Notes: generated by a model not told the origin, from the letters alone. A stretch of 64,000 nucleotides of DNA from Anaerobiospirillum sp. NML120448 (GCF_023050945.1 NZ_JALKIM010000001.1:82044-146043), one strand, 5' to 3'; counted from the stretch's first letter, positions 27,163-39,625 are shown. A program made the numbers and translations.

Positions 27163-27624
27163 ATGTCTGATCTTGATGATGATTTAAACGTCGACCTCAC
27201 GCCTTTAATCGACGTGATCTTCATGCTAGTGATCTTCTTTATTATGACTATGAGCTTTACTCTGCCTGTCATAGACTTTGATTTACCACAATCGAGCACA
27301 GCGCAAGCAGAGCAACAAGGCCGTACTATGCGCATTAGCGTTGATATTAACGGTAATTACATTGTTGATGAACAAGAGCGTACCTTAGATGAGCTAAATG
27401 ATTTGGTTAAAGAACGTATGGTAACTTGCCAGCAAGACCATGAGGATTTAACTTTAGAGCTAGTGATTGATAGCCAAAGTCCAACCCAATATCTCATCAA
27501 TATTGCTGACTTAGCTAGAGCCTATACTCAAGGTAGACTCATTGTAGTGTCAGAAAAAGTAGACAATAATTTTGACCCTACAGCCGCAGCACAAACCATC
27601 AAGGAATCAGACAAGGTAAACTAA
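27163..27624 (+). CDS. exbD: ExbD/TolR-type proton channel subunit
   Basis: 153 residues. One membrane helix with the essential aspartate: LTPLIDVIFMLVIFFIMTM (Asp near residue 18), and a periplasmic domain (about 45-135) with the TolR/ExbD fold. It works with ExbB to harvest the proton gradient for TonB. Its stop overlaps the tonB start (TAATG), so stoichiometry is probably set by coupling. Confidence 0.93.
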   Translation: MSDLDDDLNVDLTPLIDVIFMLVIFFIMTMSFTLPVIDFDLPQSSTAQAEQQGRTMRISVDINGNYIVDEQERTLDELNDLVKERMVTCQQDHEDLTLELVIDSQSPTQYLINIADLARAYTQGRLIVVSEKVDNNFDPTAAAQTIKESDKVN

Positions 27625-28520
27625 TGCATCCTGATCTTATTGCCCGAACTTGTGGCTCTATAGGAGTATTAGGAGCACTAGTTTTTGTTGGAGTATTAGA
27701 TACCCCCAAGTTTATTGTTACTCCCTCGCAAAACTTTGAATCAGTTTTGCTTAGCATCAATGTAGCTCCCAACAAACCTAGTACTCAAGAGGAAAACAAA
27801 CAAACTCCAGAGCCTACTAATGAGCCAGCCATTGAGGAAACACCTATAACAAAACCGCAAGAAGCTCTAAAAGAGCCTCCTGTAGTAGAACAGCCTAAAG
27901 TTGAGCCACCTCCTGTTATCAAAGATAACCCAACAAAAGTGGTAAAGGTAGATGAGCCACCTCCTCTTAAAGAAGAGCCTAAGGTAGTTGCAAACCCAAT
28001 CAAGCCACCAGAGCCTAAAAAGGCCGAAAAAATTAAGGAAAAGCCATCCGTAAAGCCCCAGGCCAAAAGCGAGCCCAAGCCTCAGCCTAAGCCACAGCCA
28101 CAGCAGCCAAACAAAGCCCAAGAGCTTGCCAAAGCTAAGGCCGCTGCCCAGGCTAAAGCCCAAGCCCAAGCAGCTGCTCAGGCCCAGGCCGCTGCTCAGG
28201 CAGCTGCCCAAGAAAAGAGCTTATTAGAGGCCTCAGCTCGCAAGCTTAATGCTCAGCTGGCATCTTTATTGGTAAAAGAGATTAGAAGTAAACTGCGCTA
28301 TCCTCGCAATGCCGTAAGACGCAAGTTAGAGGGTACGGTTATGGTAGAGTTTGTCATTCAAAATGGTGTAGTCACCAGTTACAAAATAGAAAAGAGCTCT
28401 GGCCATAAAATTCTCGATGAGGCTGCTAGCAAGCTTGCCAAGAGCCTGGTCAAATTTAATACTCGCTTAGATGCTATGAGCAATAGAGTGCTGATTCCAA
28501 TCAAGTATGAATTGCTCTAA
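27624..28520 (+). CDS. tonB: TonB, energy transducer to outer-membrane receptors
   Basis: 298 residues. An N-terminal membrane anchor (about 8-26), then a long Pro/Lys/Glu-rich spacer (about 50-165), an Ala/Gln-rich stretch (about 170-200), and the C-terminal TonB domain (about 215-298) with YPRNAVRRKLEGTVMVEF and the ending SNRVLIPIKYELL. The stretched spacer would span the periplasm. It pairs with the receptor gene that lies convergent just beyond the shared terminator. Confidence 0.92.
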   Translation: MHPDLIARTCGSIGVLGALVFVGVLDTPKFIVTPSQNFESVLLSINVAPNKPSTQEENKQTPEPTNEPAIEETPITKPQEALKEPPVVEQPKVEPPPVIKDNPTKVVKVDEPPPLKEEPKVVANPIKPPEPKKAEKIKEKPSVKPQAKSEPKPQPKPQPQQPNKAQELAKAKAAAQAKAQAQAAAQAQAAAQAAAQEKSLLEASARKLNAQLASLLVKEIRSKLRYPRNAVRRKLEGTVMVEFVIQNGVVTSYKIEKSSGHKILDEAASKLAKSLVKFNTRLDAMSNRVLIPIKYELL

Positions 28521-28521
28521 G

Positions 28522-28558
28522 AAAAAAAGGCAGAAATCATAAGATTTCTGCCTTTTTT
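28522..28558. terminator. Bidirectional terminator between tonB and the TonB-dependent receptor
   Basis: Stem AAAAGGCAGAAATC / GATTTCTGCCTTTT with loop ATAA, flanked by A- and T-runs on both sides, so it can serve the convergent genes. Confidence 0.93.
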
Positions 28559-28579
28559 CTAAAGCTTTAACTAAATTTT

Positions 28580-30655
28580 TTAGATGTCAGCCTTAAAGCC
28601 AATAGAGATAAAGCGGCCTGGCTCCTCAATGAGCTGATTGGTTTGATATTGCTCATCAAAGATGTTCTCGATGCTGCCATAGAGGGTAAATTGATCCTCA
28701 GGGCCTACCTTGGTAGATACGGATAAGTTAGCTGTTACATAGCCATCATAATTCACGTCACCGAAGTAGTTGCTACCATTTAAGTCATCATCCTTGGTTT
28801 GAGTAGCAAAGTTAATGTAGCCATCGAGCTCAAACATATCGCCATGGAAGCGTAAACCAGCATTACCAAAGAAGCGTGGAGTACCAGTATTCTTAGTGCT
28901 CTTACCCTCAATTTCATACTCACGAATCATTTGGGTTAAGTTAAGGTAAGGCTCGTAAGTATTATCAATTAAGTAAGATAAGCTCAGCTCAGCACCATAG
29001 CTCTTAGCCTCTGCAATGTTCTGATAAGTATATGTAGGGCGGCCTCCCATGCCTCCATTCGTTTTTCTCTTAGTCTCAATATAGTTATCAGTTAAGGTAT
29101 AGAACATGGCGTAATCAGCAAATAACTGACCATCATCCCATCTAAAGCCAACTTCAAAATTGTTAGACTCCTCTGGCTTTAAATTAGGATTGCCATATTG
29201 AGGCTCACCAGTATTGGTTACTAAATAAAGCTCTTGAAGAGTTGGAGCTCTAAAGCCTTGTGACCAATTAATACGGAAAGCACCATTGTCAAATGGACGA
29301 TAAACCAAACCAACACTACCAACTAATTTACTATGACTCTCATCAGCATGATTAGATGCAGGATTTTGCCTTACCACTATTGGTTTACCTGGGATAACAA
29401 TATAATCTGTGGTTAATGAAGAACCAGCTTTGTTATCAATATAGTTATAACGTACACCTGTATTTAATGTCAGCTCATCAGTTAAATAAGTAGATAGCAT
29501 AGCATAAAGGGCATGACTTTCTTGCTTATATCCCTGATCATCGGTAATAGTATAGCCATGAGGATGATCTGTATCAGAGTAGCTACTCATCTTCTCTAAA
29601 CGGCCATCATAACCAGTGACTAAATAGAAAGTATCAGATAAGCTAAGCTCAAGTTGTAAGTTACCACCTACGCTCTCTTGTTCATTAGCAACATCTACTA
29701 AAATGATTGGAATAGGGGTTGAGATAAAGTCTTTGGTAGTCTTTTGATAGTAAACACTAGCATCAAAAGCAGCAATGACATCATTAATATCTGTTGCCTT
29801 TAAGTATAAAGAATGCTTTTGGCGATCCCACTTAGGAATTTCACCTCTAAATGCAGCATAAGTACCACCTACAGTAGTAGAAGTCTCAGCATTGGAGTCA
29901 TAATACTCGCCACGATAGCCTAAAGTAAGATTGTCTAAAATATCGTAGCTAAAGTCACCATTGAAGCCATGAGCATCATAAGAGGTGTTGTCTAAATGCT
30001 CGCGATCGGAAAGTACTATGTCACCTGCATTAGTATTAAAGGCACCGATAGCATACTTAAAGCGGTCTAAAGTACCAGTTAAATTTACATACTCGCTAAA
30101 GCTATTATTAGAGCTTAGGAAGTTGGCACCACCTTCAAACTTGAATGGCTCCTCACTTGCTTGCTTGGTAATGACGTTAACAATACCACCCATAGCATCA
30201 GAACCATACAATACTGAGGCTGGACCCTTTACTACTTCAATACGATCAATAAAGTAAGGGTTAATTAACATTGGAGCACCAGACTTAGTCTTTTGCTCAT
30301 CAATACGCTGACCATCAACCATGAGTAAAGTACGTAGCGCACTTTCACCACGAATAGTTACACGCTTAGTGCCAGGGGTACCATCAGATGTTAAGCGCAC
30401 GCCAGTTTCTGAGCGTAATAACTCAGGAACAGAGTCGTTAGCAAAATTCTTGAGCTCTTTAGTATCAACTACAGAAATAGAAGAATTGGTGTCTAATAAC
30501 TCTTGACTAGTACGAGAGGCGGTAATAACCACAGTGTCACTCTTAATGCGCTCAAGACCACTAGTCTGGTTATCAGCAGCAAAAGCTACAGGAGTAAATA
30601 ATACGGAAACAGCAGCAGCTAAAAGGCTCTTGTTGAGCTTTTGTGAAGAACTCAT
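28580..30655 (-). CDS. TonB-dependent outer-membrane receptor (BtuB/CirA-like)
   Basis: 691 residues. A signal peptide ends at VAFAA (about 27); a TonB box-like DTVVITASRT follows at about 40, then the plug domain with VPELLRSETGVRL, TIRGES and IEVVKGPASVLYGSDAMGGIVNVIT (quoted in parts), and a 22-strand barrel ending in ...GRFISIGFKADI. The barrel contains FRAPTLQELY and NLKPEESNNFEVGF, common in haem, siderophore and cobalamin receptors. The ligand cannot be named from sequence alone. It is convergent with exbBD-tonB, its probable energy source. Its upstream region carries possible operators. Confidence 0.93.
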   Translation of the reverse strand: MSSSQKLNKSLLAAAVSVLFTPVAFAADNQTSGLERIKSDTVVITASRTSQELLDTNSSISVVDTKELKNFANDSVPELLRSETGVRLTSDGTPGTKRVTIRGESALRTLLMVDGQRIDEQKTKSGAPMLINPYFIDRIEVVKGPASVLYGSDAMGGIVNVITKQASEEPFKFEGGANFLSSNNSFSEYVNLTGTLDRFKYAIGAFNTNAGDIVLSDREHLDNTSYDAHGFNGDFSYDILDNLTLGYRGEYYDSNAETSTTVGGTYAAFRGEIPKWDRQKHSLYLKATDINDVIAAFDASVYYQKTTKDFISTPIPIILVDVANEQESVGGNLQLELSLSDTFYLVTGYDGRLEKMSSYSDTDHPHGYTITDDQGYKQESHALYAMLSTYLTDELTLNTGVRYNYIDNKAGSSLTTDYIVIPGKPIVVRQNPASNHADESHSKLVGSVGLVYRPFDNGAFRINWSQGFRAPTLQELYLVTNTGEPQYGNPNLKPEESNNFEVGFRWDDGQLFADYAMFYTLTDNYIETKRKTNGGMGGRPTYTYQNIAEAKSYGAELSLSYLIDNTYEPYLNLTQMIREYEIEGKSTKNTGTPRFFGNAGLRFHGDMFELDGYINFATQTKDDDLNGSNYFGDVNYDGYVTANLSVSTKVGPEDQFTLYGSIENIFDEQYQTNQLIEEPGRFISIGFKADI

Positions 30656-30677
30656 GGGAAAGAAAACTCACAACAAT

Positions 30678-30696
30678 CGCTTAGCATAACTAAGCG
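30678..30696 (-). promoter_or_regulatory. Hairpin in the leader of the receptor gene
   Basis: CGCTTAG / CTAAGCG with a five-base loop, 23 bases before the receptor ATG. It lacks a T-run and might affect translation or message stability. Confidence 0.4.
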
Positions 30697-30708
30697 CGAA
30701 ATATTAAT

Positions 30709-30799
30709 ACCCTAATTTAGGTCTTATTTAATTATTGCTAACAAACTGCACTTTATTAACAAAGAATTTAGTACAAGACAAATTAGGTATAACCCTAAT
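30709..30799 (-). promoter_or_regulatory. Two related inverted repeats upstream of the receptor (operator candidates)
   Basis: ACCCTAATTTAGGT (30709-30722) and ATTAGGTATAACCCTAAT (30782-30799) share CCTAA/TTAGG half sites with centres 75 bp apart. They do not resemble the Fur consensus. The rest of 30800-31030 is AT-rich with nothing recognised. Confidence 0.4.
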
Positions 30800-31040
30800 G
30801 TTGGCCCTTACGTCAATATAATTTATAAAGCATATTTATAAAAAATTATTGGATCGTTGGTCAGCTTTTATTTTTTTAAAGTGCCTAGTATTACACTAAT
30901 TTGTATTACATGTTTATCTATTGATAATTTTTTCTCAACAATGCTCTAATACTTATTAGAAAAGCGATCATTAGCGCAATTTTGTTAAAACTTTGCTCAA
31001 AATTAGAACACTTTTGACACGTTAGAAACAATCCATAATA

Positions 31041-31083
31041 AAAAAAAGCAGCACTTTGATCTTATGCAAAATGCTGCTTTTTT
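31041..31083 (-). terminator. Terminator after ftsY
   Basis: Stem AAAAAAGCAGCA / TGCTGCTTTTTT with an 18-base loop. It could work in both directions but lies 26 bp beyond the ftsY stop. Confidence 0.8.
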
Positions 31084-31108
31084 AATAAGTTAATCTTATA
31101 GATAAACG

Positions 31109-33112
31109 CTATTTATGTTCTTCGTCTTCTACTAAAGCATCAACAAATGGATCAATCTTAAACTCACGTAGATCTTCAGCCTTTTCACCAATACCAACAT
31201 AACGAATTGGTATTTCGTAGAGATTAGCTAAAGAAAAGACCACACCACCTTTAGCTGAGCCATCTAACTTGGTCAAAGTAAGACCAGTTACATTAACCGC
31301 CTCAGTAAAGACCTTGGTTTGAGATACAGCATTTTGACCTGTAGCAGCATCCAATACCAACATAGTCTCATGAGGTAATTTTGGATCAATTTTCTGCATT
31401 ACACGGACAATCTTGCGTAACTCGTCCATTAAGTGATCTTTATTTTGTAAGCGACCTGCGGTATCACATAAGAGCACATCAATACCACGTGCTTTAGCGG
31501 CACTAACAGCATCATAAAGCACAGAGGCACTATCAGAACCAGTAGCCTGTGCAATCACAGGAACATTAGCTCTTTCACCCCACTCTTTTAACTGTTCTAC
31601 AGCGGCAGCTCTAAAGGTATCACCAGCTGCTAGCATTACCTTTAAGCCCATATCTTGATACTTACGTGCCAGCTTACCAATAGTAGTAGTCTTACCTGCG
31701 CCGTTTACACCTACCATTAAAATAACAAATGGAGTATGGTCATAAACAATCAAAGGCTTTTCACATGGATATAAGATTTCTGAAAGTATCTTCTTTAAGT
31801 TATTACGTAAGGCACCAGCATCACGTAAATCACGGACACGAGACTCATCACGCAAGCGCTCAATAACCTTTTGAGTGGTTTCCACTCCTAAGTCAGCGGT
31901 TAATAAAGCAGTCTCTAAATCCTCATACAAGTCCTCATCAATCTTACGACCGAAGATTAAAGAGCTAACGCCAAAGGCCAGATTATCTCTAGTTTTCTTT
32001 AAGCGTGAGAAGAAAGACTTACGCTCTTCTTGCATGGCCTCTTTGGCACTCTCTTGAGCCTGGGCCTCTTCATTTGCCTTTTCTGCCTCAGCAGCTTCAG
32101 CAGCCTCTGCTGCTGCAGCCTCTGCCTCTAAGCGCTCTTGCTCTGCCTTTTCAGCAGCGATACGCTCAGCCTCAAGGCGTTCTGCCTCTAAGCGTTCTTG
32201 TTCTGCCTTTTCTGCGGCAATACGCTCAGCCTCAAGACGTTCGGCCTCACGGCGTTCTGCCTCTAAGCGCTCTTGCTCTGCCTTTTCTGCGGCAATGCGC
32301 TCAGCTTCACGGCGTTCTGCCTCTAAGCGCTCTTGCTCTGCCTTTTCTGCGGCAAGACGCTCGGCCTCACGGCGTTCTGCCTCTAAGCGCTCTTGCTCTG
32401 CCTTTTCGGCGGCAATACGCTCAGCCTCTCTGCGTTCTGCCTCTAAGCGCTCTTGTTCTGCCTTTTCAGCAGCAATGCGCTCAGCTTCACGGCGTTCTGC
32501 CTCTAAGCGCTCTTGTTCTGCTTTTTCAGCAGCAATGCGCTCGGCTTCACGGCGCTCGGCCTCTAAGCGCTCTTGCTCTGCCTTTTCAGCAGCAATGCGT
32601 TCAGCTTCACGGCGCTCGGCCTCTAAGCGCTCTTGCTCTGCTTTTTCAGCAGCGATACGCTCAGCCTCAAGGCGTTCTGCCTCTAAGCGCTCTTGCTCGG
32701 CTTGCACAGCAAGCTGAGCTTGCTGAGCTTGCTCGGCTAAAGTGGTGTCTTCTGCTTTGGTGCTTGCGACAGGGGCAGATGGGGACTCAGTTAGGGTTGG
32801 GTCTTGATCTGCGTGAGGCTGATGGGAAGACTCATCAGTCTTGGTGTTCTTGGAGCTGTCGCAAGATGGCTCTTTTTTTTCGGCTTCCTCTACCTGCTCA
32901 GCAATAGACTCACTGGCTTCATCGTTAGCAAAGATGGACTCGCTATCTTTACCTTCTTTGTCTTGAGCAAGTTGTTCTTGGGATTCCACAGCATCAGCTA
33001 TAGGCTGATCGTCCAAATCTTGAGCAACATTTTTCTCGTCTACTTGAGACTCAGCATTGTTAGCCTCATCCTTTTTCTTATTTATGCCAAAGAGTTTTGC
33101 AAAAAATCCCAT
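31109..33112 (-). CDS. ftsY: FtsY, signal recognition particle receptor, with a repeat-built N-terminal coiled coil
   Basis: 667 residues versus 497 in E. coli. Residues about 1-140 are acidic; about 140-345 are an almost pure repeat of [20 protein letters not shown] (20 residues), predicted to be one long charged helix; the NG GTPase domain occupies the last 300 residues with [24 protein letters not shown] and [11 protein letters not shown]. FtsY docks ribosome-SRP complexes at the membrane. In E. coli ftsE and ftsX follow; here the gene is followed by a terminator. It is divergent from rsmD, the usual arrangement. Confidence 0.96.
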   Translation of the reverse strand: MGFFAKLFGINKKKDEANNAESQVDEKNVAQDLDDQPIADAVESQEQLAQDKEGKDSESIFANDEASESIAEQVEEAEKKEPSCDSSKNTKTDESSHQPHADQDPTLTESPSAPVASTKAEDTTLAEQAQQAQLAVQAEQERLEAERLEAERIAAEKAEQERLEAERREAERIAAEKAEQERLEAERREAERIAAEKAEQERLEAERREAERIAAEKAEQERLEAERREAERIAAEKAEQERLEAERREAERLAAEKAEQERLEAERREAERIAAEKAEQERLEAERREAERLEAERIAAEKAEQERLEAERLEAERIAAEKAEQERLEAEAAAAEAAEAAEAEKANEEAQAQESAKEAMQEERKSFFSRLKKTRDNLAFGVSSLIFGRKIDEDLYEDLETALLTADLGVETTQKVIERLRDESRVRDLRDAGALRNNLKKILSEILYPCEKPLIVYDHTPFVILMVGVNGAGKTTTIGKLARKYQDMGLKVMLAAGDTFRAAAVEQLKEWGERANVPVIAQATGSDSASVLYDAVSAAKARGIDVLLCDTAGRLQNKDHLMDELRKIVRVMQKIDPKLPHETMLVLDAATGQNAVSQTKVFTEAVNVTGLTLTKLDGSAKGGVVFSLANLYEIPIRYVGIGEKAEDLREFKIDPFVDALVEDEEHK
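32120..32703. repeat. 60-bp tandem repeats within ftsY
   Basis: About ten units, most exactly 60 bp apart (starting near 32129, 32189, 32261, then every 60 to 32681), each containing CTAAGCGCTCTTG. One unit is 72 bp. Every spacing is a multiple of three, so the frame is kept. Open frames on the plus strand here are by-products of the repeat. Confidence 0.95.
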
Positions 33113-33343
33113 GCTAACTAACTTCCCAATCTAAAAATATAAAAAAATATTTAATTGATTTTGCTAAGGTTTAAAACCTTTTAGTGTGTAATCTGTATAG
33201 AAAAATACTGACTTATTAAGTGTGAGCTTTTAATAAAAGCTACTAGCCTCGACCTAACAATTATAGCAAAATGAAAAATCTAAAAAGAAAAAGCCTTAAA
33301 ATCAAAGATTTTTTTCAAGCTACTAAAAATTTAGGAGAACTCC

Positions 33344-33919
33344 ATGGCCTACGATAACAAAATTCGCATTATTGGCGGCGCTTTTAAAGGACGCAAGCTA
33401 AATGTTATTGATATGGACGGTTTACGCCCTACTACCAATAGAGTAAGAGAAACAGTCTTTAACTGGCTTCAAGAGCGTGTGTCCAATGCTAAAGTGTTAG
33501 ACCTTTTTGCAGGATCAGGCGCTTTAGGTTTAGAGGCTTTATCACGAGGTGCTGCAAGCTTAACCTTAGTAGAAAAAGATAAAGATAATGCTGCCATATT
33601 AAAAAACGAAATTGCGACCTTGCCAGGTAATGCCTCTGAGGGGGTTAATCTTATTTGTGCTGATGGTCTAGAGTATCTTAAGAGTCTGCCAAGCAAACCA
33701 TGCTTTGACTTAATCTTTCTTGACCCTCCTTTTGGCTCAGATCTTTTAGAAGCAGCTGTTGAAATTATTGTTTCTAAAGATTTACTTAATGATGGTGGTA
33801 TTGTCTATGTTGAAATGGGCAGTGCTAAGAAAAAGCCACTATTTGGGCTGAGCATGATTAGAGACGAGCAAATTGGCCAATGCCATTTTGGTCTTTATGA
33901 GAGGAGTTTCTTTTTATAG
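33344..33919 (+). CDS. rsmD: RsmD, 16S rRNA (guanine-966 N2) methyltransferase
   Basis: 191 residues. RPTTNRVRETVFNWL and LDLFAGSGALGLEALSRGA (SAM-binding motif I) with the catalytic motif DLIFLDPPFG (NPPY-type) are characteristic. It methylates G966 of 16S rRNA in the small subunit. AGGAG lies before ATG 33344. Divergent from ftsY across 231 bp, as in E. coli. Confidence 0.95.
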   Translation: MAYDNKIRIIGGAFKGRKLNVIDMDGLRPTTNRVRETVFNWLQERVSNAKVLDLFAGSGALGLEALSRGAASLTLVEKDKDNAAILKNEIATLPGNASEGVNLICADGLEYLKSLPSKPCFDLIFLDPPFGSDLLEAAVEIIVSKDLLNDGGIVYVEMGSAKKKPLFGLSMIRDEQIGQCHFGLYERSFFL

Positions 33920-33935
33920 GACTTTTGTTTTTACC

Positions 33936-33969
33936 AATAAAAAAGGGATCGTATGATCCCTTTTTTATT
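33936..33969. terminator. Bidirectional terminator between rsmD and atpC
   Basis: Stem AATAAAAAAGGGATC / GATCCCTTTTTTATT with loop GTAT. A second hairpin GGCCAAGC/GCTTGGCC at 33999-34019 lies between it and the atpC stop. Confidence 0.92.
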
Positions 33970-34042
33970 AGCATTAAGCTTAATACTAAGCCCAATATGG
34001 CCAAGCATGAAGCTTGGCCTATGGTCTTGTATAGTCTTTTTG

Positions 34043-34471
34043 CTAGCGCTTGCGAGAGCGGGCGAGCTCGACCACTTTGAGCTGAGCCATAGCCTCGGAC
34101 AGTTTGATAAAGGCCTGAGTGTAGTCCTTATCACCTGCGTTGGTACGAGAAATGGCTTCACGTGCAGCACGCATTGCTTCTTGAGCTTTAGCCTCATCAA
34201 TGTCATCAGCACGTAGAGCAGTATCAGCCAAGACAGTTACGTCCTCTGGCTGAACCTCTAAAATACCACCAGCTAAGTAAATTTGGTCTTGCTTACCTTC
34301 GGCATCAACCAAAGTAACCATACCAGACTTAATGGTGGTAATTAAAGGAGTGTGGCCATGGCGGATACCTAACTCACCCTCAGAGCCAGTGATAGACATA
34401 GCTCTGACGCGGCCAGAATACATGCTGCCAACACCACTGACGACATTGAGATGGAAAGTAATATCTTCCAT
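34043..34471 (-). CDS. atpC: ATP synthase epsilon subunit
   Basis: 142 residues. N-terminal beta sandwich ([33 protein letters not shown]) and C-terminal helices rich in Ala/Arg. It belongs to the F1 central stalk and can inhibit ATP hydrolysis. Last gene of the atpBEFHAGDC operon, 16 bp after atpD, followed by terminators. Confidence 0.96.
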   Translation of the reverse strand: MEDITFHLNVVSGVGSMYSGRVRAMSITGSEGELGIRHGHTPLITTIKSGMVTLVDAEGKQDQIYLAGGILEVQPEDVTVLADTALRADDIDEAKAQEAMRAAREAISRTNAGDKDYTQAFIKLSEAMAQLKVVELARSRKR

Positions 34472-34487
34472 GCGTCAATCCTCCTAA

Positions 34488-35906
<1,419 letters not shown>

Positions 35907-35921
35907 TTATCCTCAAATAAA

Positions 35922-36785
35922 TTAGACCGCAGAGGCACCAGATACGATGTCATTAAGTTCCATCGTAATACTTGCTTGACGTGCCTTGTTATATTCAAGC
36001 TGCAGATCGCTGACAAGGGCATCGGCATTATCTGTAGCTGCTTTCATTGCCACCATACGAGCTGCTTGCTCAGAGGCAAGATTCTCAAGCACAGCTTGAT
36101 AAACCATCTGCTGAATATAACGATCTAAAACTACGTTCAAAATGATAGCTGGATCAGGTTCGTAAATATAATCCCAGTGATGCTTCTTAATGTTTTCATC
36201 GTCTGTAATAGGCAATGGAAGCATCTGCATAACCATTGGGATTTGCACCATCGTATTCTTAAAGCCGTTGAAGCATAAGTTAATCTTATCTACTTCACCA
36301 TTTAAGAATGCTTGGGTCATCACCTTGATAGCACCAACTAAATTGTCAGGGGATGGATCATCGCCAAATCCAGCGTGCTGAGCGATTACTTCAATACCAG
36401 CACGGGAGAAGAAAGCATGAGCCTTTCCGCCTAACAATACAGTCTTAACACCCAAACCTTTATCCATATTAGCCTTAATATCATTTAAGGTCTTACGGAA
36501 AAGGTTGATATTAAGACCACCACACAAGCCACGATCGGTAGAAACAATGATATAACCAATGTTTTTAACCTCACGCTCAACCATATATGGGTGGTGGTAC
36601 TCAGTGTGACCAGCTGCAATATGACCGATAATGCGATTGAGAGCCTGAGAGTATGGACGTGAAGAGATCATTTTCTCTTGGGCACGTCTCATCTTTGATG
36701 CGGCTACCATTTGCATAGCACTGGTGATCTTCTGAGTGCTTTTAACACTAGAGATCTTAGTGCGTATTTCCTTTGCGCCGGCCAT
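35922..36785 (-). CDS. atpG: ATP synthase gamma subunit
   Basis: 287 residues. N-terminal helix [20 protein letters not shown] and C-terminal helix [20 protein letters not shown] form the rotating coiled coil; [10 protein letters not shown] is the conserved middle motif. It is the rotor shaft of F1. 10 bp downstream of atpA. Confidence 0.97.
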   Translation of the reverse strand: MAGAKEIRTKISSVKSTQKITSAMQMVAASKMRRAQEKMISSRPYSQALNRIIGHIAAGHTEYHHPYMVEREVKNIGYIIVSTDRGLCGGLNINLFRKTLNDIKANMDKGLGVKTVLLGGKAHAFFSRAGIEVIAQHAGFGDDPSPDNLVGAIKVMTQAFLNGEVDKINLCFNGFKNTMVQIPMVMQMLPLPITDDENIKKHHWDYIYEPDPAIILNVVLDRYIQQMVYQAVLENLASEQAARMVAMKAATDNADALVSDLQLEYNKARQASITMELNDIVSGASAV

Positions 36786-36795
36786 GTTAGAGCTC

Positions 36796-38337
36796 CTAGT
36801 AGGTTTGAGTTGACTTGAACTCAGTTACTAAATCGTTAAGGCTCTTTACAACCTCATCGTTATAGTCTGGATTCTCTTCAATGCTCTTTAATAAGTCTGC
36901 ATGAGACTGACGAGCATACTCTAACAAGGCAGATTCAAATGGCAGAATCTTGGATAATTCTACATCCTCAAGATAGCCACGCTCAGCAGCAAAGATAACT
37001 AAAGCCTGCTCGGCTACAGTTAATGGAGCAAATTGCTTTTGCTTCATGAGCTCAGTTACCTTTTGACCATGGTCAAGCTGCTTACGGGTTGCATCATCAA
37101 GGTCTGATGAGAACTGAGCGAAAGCGGCAAGCTCACGGTACTGGGCCAAGGCGGTACGAATACCACCAGAGAGCTTCTTAATAATCTTGGTCTGTGCTGC
37201 ACCACCTACACGAGATACAGAAATACCAGGATCAACAGCTGGGCGGACACCAGAGTTAAATAATGAGGAGGTTAAGAAGATCTGACCGTCAGTAATAGAA
37301 ATTACGTTGGTTGGAATGAACGCAGAAACGTCACCAGCCTGGGTCTCAATAATAGGTAAAGCGGTTAAAGAACCAGTCTTACCCTTGATCTTACCACCTG
37401 ATAACTCCTCTAAGTAGGCAGCGTTAACACGGGATGCACGCTCTAAGAGACGTGAGTGTAAGTAGAAAACGTCACCTGGGAAAGCCTCACGTCCTGGTGG
37501 ACGACGTAAGAGCAAGGAAATCTGACGATATGCCACAGCGTGCTTAGATAAGTCGTCATAAATGATCAATGCGTCTTCGCCCTGATCCATGAAGAACTCA
37601 CCCATAGCACAACCAGCATATGGTGCGATATATTGTAAAGCTGCTGTATCAGAAGCAGAAGCTGCAACCACAATAGTGTTATCTAATGCGCCATGCTCTT
37701 CTAACTTTCTTACTACAGAAGCAATGGTGGAAGCCTTCTGACCAATAGCTACGTAAATACAACGAACACCATAGTTCTTTTGGTTAATAATGGTGTCGAT
37801 AGCTAAAGCAGTCTTACCTACCTGACGGTCGCCAATGATAAGCTCACGCTGACCACGACCGATAGGAATCATGGCATCAACAGCCTTATAGCCAGTTTGA
37901 ATTGGCTGAGAAACGCTCTGACGAGCAATAACGCCTGGAGCGATCTTTTCTACTGGGTAGAACTCAGTCTTTTCAATAGGGCCCTTACCGTCAATTGGCT
38001 CACCTAAGGTGTTAACAACACGACCTAATAATGAATTGCCAACTGGTACTTCAAGAATACGGCCAGTGCTACGTACCTTCATACCCTCAGATAAGTGAGA
38101 GTATGGACCCATAACAATGGCACCAACGGAGTCACGCTCAAGGTTCAAAGCTAGACCATAAAGGCCTGAACCGAAGTCTAGCATTTCGCCCTGCATAACG
38201 TTGGAAAGGCCGTGAATACGCACGATACCGTCATTTACAGATACGATAGTACCTTCATCACGTGCCTCAGTGACAACCTTAAATTGCTCGATGCGCTTTT
38301 TGATGAGATCGGCAATTTCAGTTGAATTTAATTGCAT
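36796..38337 (-). CDS. atpA: ATP synthase alpha subunit
   Basis: 513 residues, the same length as in E. coli. P-loop [13 protein letters not shown], and [11 protein letters not shown] near the end. It forms the non-catalytic nucleotide sites of F1. Follows atpH by 16 bp. Confidence 0.98.
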   Translation of the reverse strand: MQLNSTEIADLIKKRIEQFKVVTEARDEGTIVSVNDGIVRIHGLSNVMQGEMLDFGSGLYGLALNLERDSVGAIVMGPYSHLSEGMKVRSTGRILEVPVGNSLLGRVVNTLGEPIDGKGPIEKTEFYPVEKIAPGVIARQSVSQPIQTGYKAVDAMIPIGRGQRELIIGDRQVGKTALAIDTIINQKNYGVRCIYVAIGQKASTIASVVRKLEEHGALDNTIVVAASASDTAALQYIAPYAGCAMGEFFMDQGEDALIIYDDLSKHAVAYRQISLLLRRPPGREAFPGDVFYLHSRLLERASRVNAAYLEELSGGKIKGKTGSLTALPIIETQAGDVSAFIPTNVISITDGQIFLTSSLFNSGVRPAVDPGISVSRVGGAAQTKIIKKLSGGIRTALAQYRELAAFAQFSSDLDDATRKQLDHGQKVTELMKQKQFAPLTVAEQALVIFAAERGYLEDVELSKILPFESALLEYARQSHADLLKSIEENPDYNDEVVKSLNDLVTEFKSTQTY

Positions 38338-38353
38338 TTATTTTTCCCCTGCT

Positions 38354-38893
38354 TTACTTGAGGGTTGAAGACAATCTACTCAGGTTAGTTTTGACGCTGC
38401 CATCAATAACTTCATCACCAATACGGATGATTACACCGCCCATAATGCTTGGGTCGATAGTGCGAGTTAGACTTATTGTGACTTTATATTTCTGCTCGAG
38501 CTTAGCAACTAAGGCCTTTTCGTCCTCAGGCTTTAATGGGCGAGCAGTCACAATCTCAACGGCTTGTACCTTTAAGTAGTCGTCTCGTAACCTGATAAAC
38601 TCTTGATAAATTTCAGGAAGAACTTCAAAACGATTGTTCTCGCCTAAAACAAAGACAAAGTTCTGTCCCTTCTCATCAAGAAGATCACCTAAGAGCTCAA
38701 TTAGTAACTTAGAGGCAGCCTCATGGGTGCTAGCCTCGCTTACCATATAAGCAAATTGCTCATTAGTTATGGCGCAAGACAAAGCCTCAAGCGAGTTTGA
38801 CCAACGATCAAAGCTTTTATCCTGCTTAGCAATTTCAAATACTGCTTGAGCATAAGGTCTTGCGATAGTTAGGTTCTCAGCCAATGCTTTCAC
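38354..38893 (-). CDS. atpH: ATP synthase delta subunit
   Basis: 179 residues. N-terminal helical domain (ARPYAQAVFEIAKQDKSFD) and C-terminal segment SLTRTIDPSIMGGVIIRIGD typical of OSCP/delta. It links F1 to the peripheral stalk. 6 bp after atpF. Confidence 0.96.
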   Translation of the reverse strand: MKALAENLTIARPYAQAVFEIAKQDKSFDRWSNSLEALSCAITNEQFAYMVSEASTHEAASKLLIELLGDLLDEKGQNFVFVLGENNRFEVLPEIYQEFIRLRDDYLKVQAVEIVTARPLKPEDEKALVAKLEQKYKVTISLTRTIDPSIMGGVIIRIGDEVIDGSVKTNLSRLSSTLK

Positions 38894-38899
38894 CTCACT

Positions 38900-39370
38900 T
38901 TACAAGGAATCAACAATCTTCTTGACCATTTGATGATCAGAGCTTGCATCCATTTTCTTATCAAGAATTTTCTCCGCACCAGCAACAGCCAGAGCAATAA
39001 CCTCAGCACGTAATTCCTCACGGGCCTTATTACGCTCAGACTCGATCTCTGCCTTAGCAGACTCGACGATGCGGTTTTTCTCGTTAGTAGCTTCTTCAGT
39101 AGCACGGTCTAAGATCATTGAGCGCTGCTTATTAGCCTCATCAATGATCTTTTGAGCCTCTACCTTAGCCTGACGCAAGGTATCAGCAGCATTAGACTTT
39201 GCTAACTCAAGGTTTTTCTTAGCCTTCTCGGCATTGGCAAGACCATCTGCAATTTCTTTCTGCCTTTTCTCTAAGGCATCCATAAGTGGTGGCCATACAT
39301 ATTTCATGCATAGAACCACGAAGATAAAGAACGCAACGGCTTGACCTAAAAAAGTAGCATTAATTTCCAA
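38900..39370 (-). CDS. atpF: ATP synthase b subunit
   Basis: 156 residues, same length as E. coli. N-terminal membrane helix ([22 protein letters not shown]) and a long charged coiled coil. Two copies form the peripheral stalk. Located between atpE and atpH. Confidence 0.96.
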   Translation of the reverse strand: MEINATFLGQAVAFFIFVVLCMKYVWPPLMDALEKRQKEIADGLANAEKAKKNLELAKSNAADTLRQAKVEAQKIIDEANKQRSMILDRATEEATNEKNRIVESAKAEIESERNKAREELRAEVIALAVAGAEKILDKKMDASSDHQMVKKIVDSL

Positions 39371-39403
39371 GGTGTTAGCTCCTTGCTAAAACAGGTGTTT
39401 AGC

Positions 39404-39625
<222 letters not shown>

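Noticed and set aside
32005..32907. Long plus-strand open frames over the ftsY repeats (Leu/Pro/Gln- and Ser/Arg-rich)
   Set aside because: They are antisense by-products of a 60-bp in-frame repeat; composition is unnatural and ftsY is certain on the other strand.
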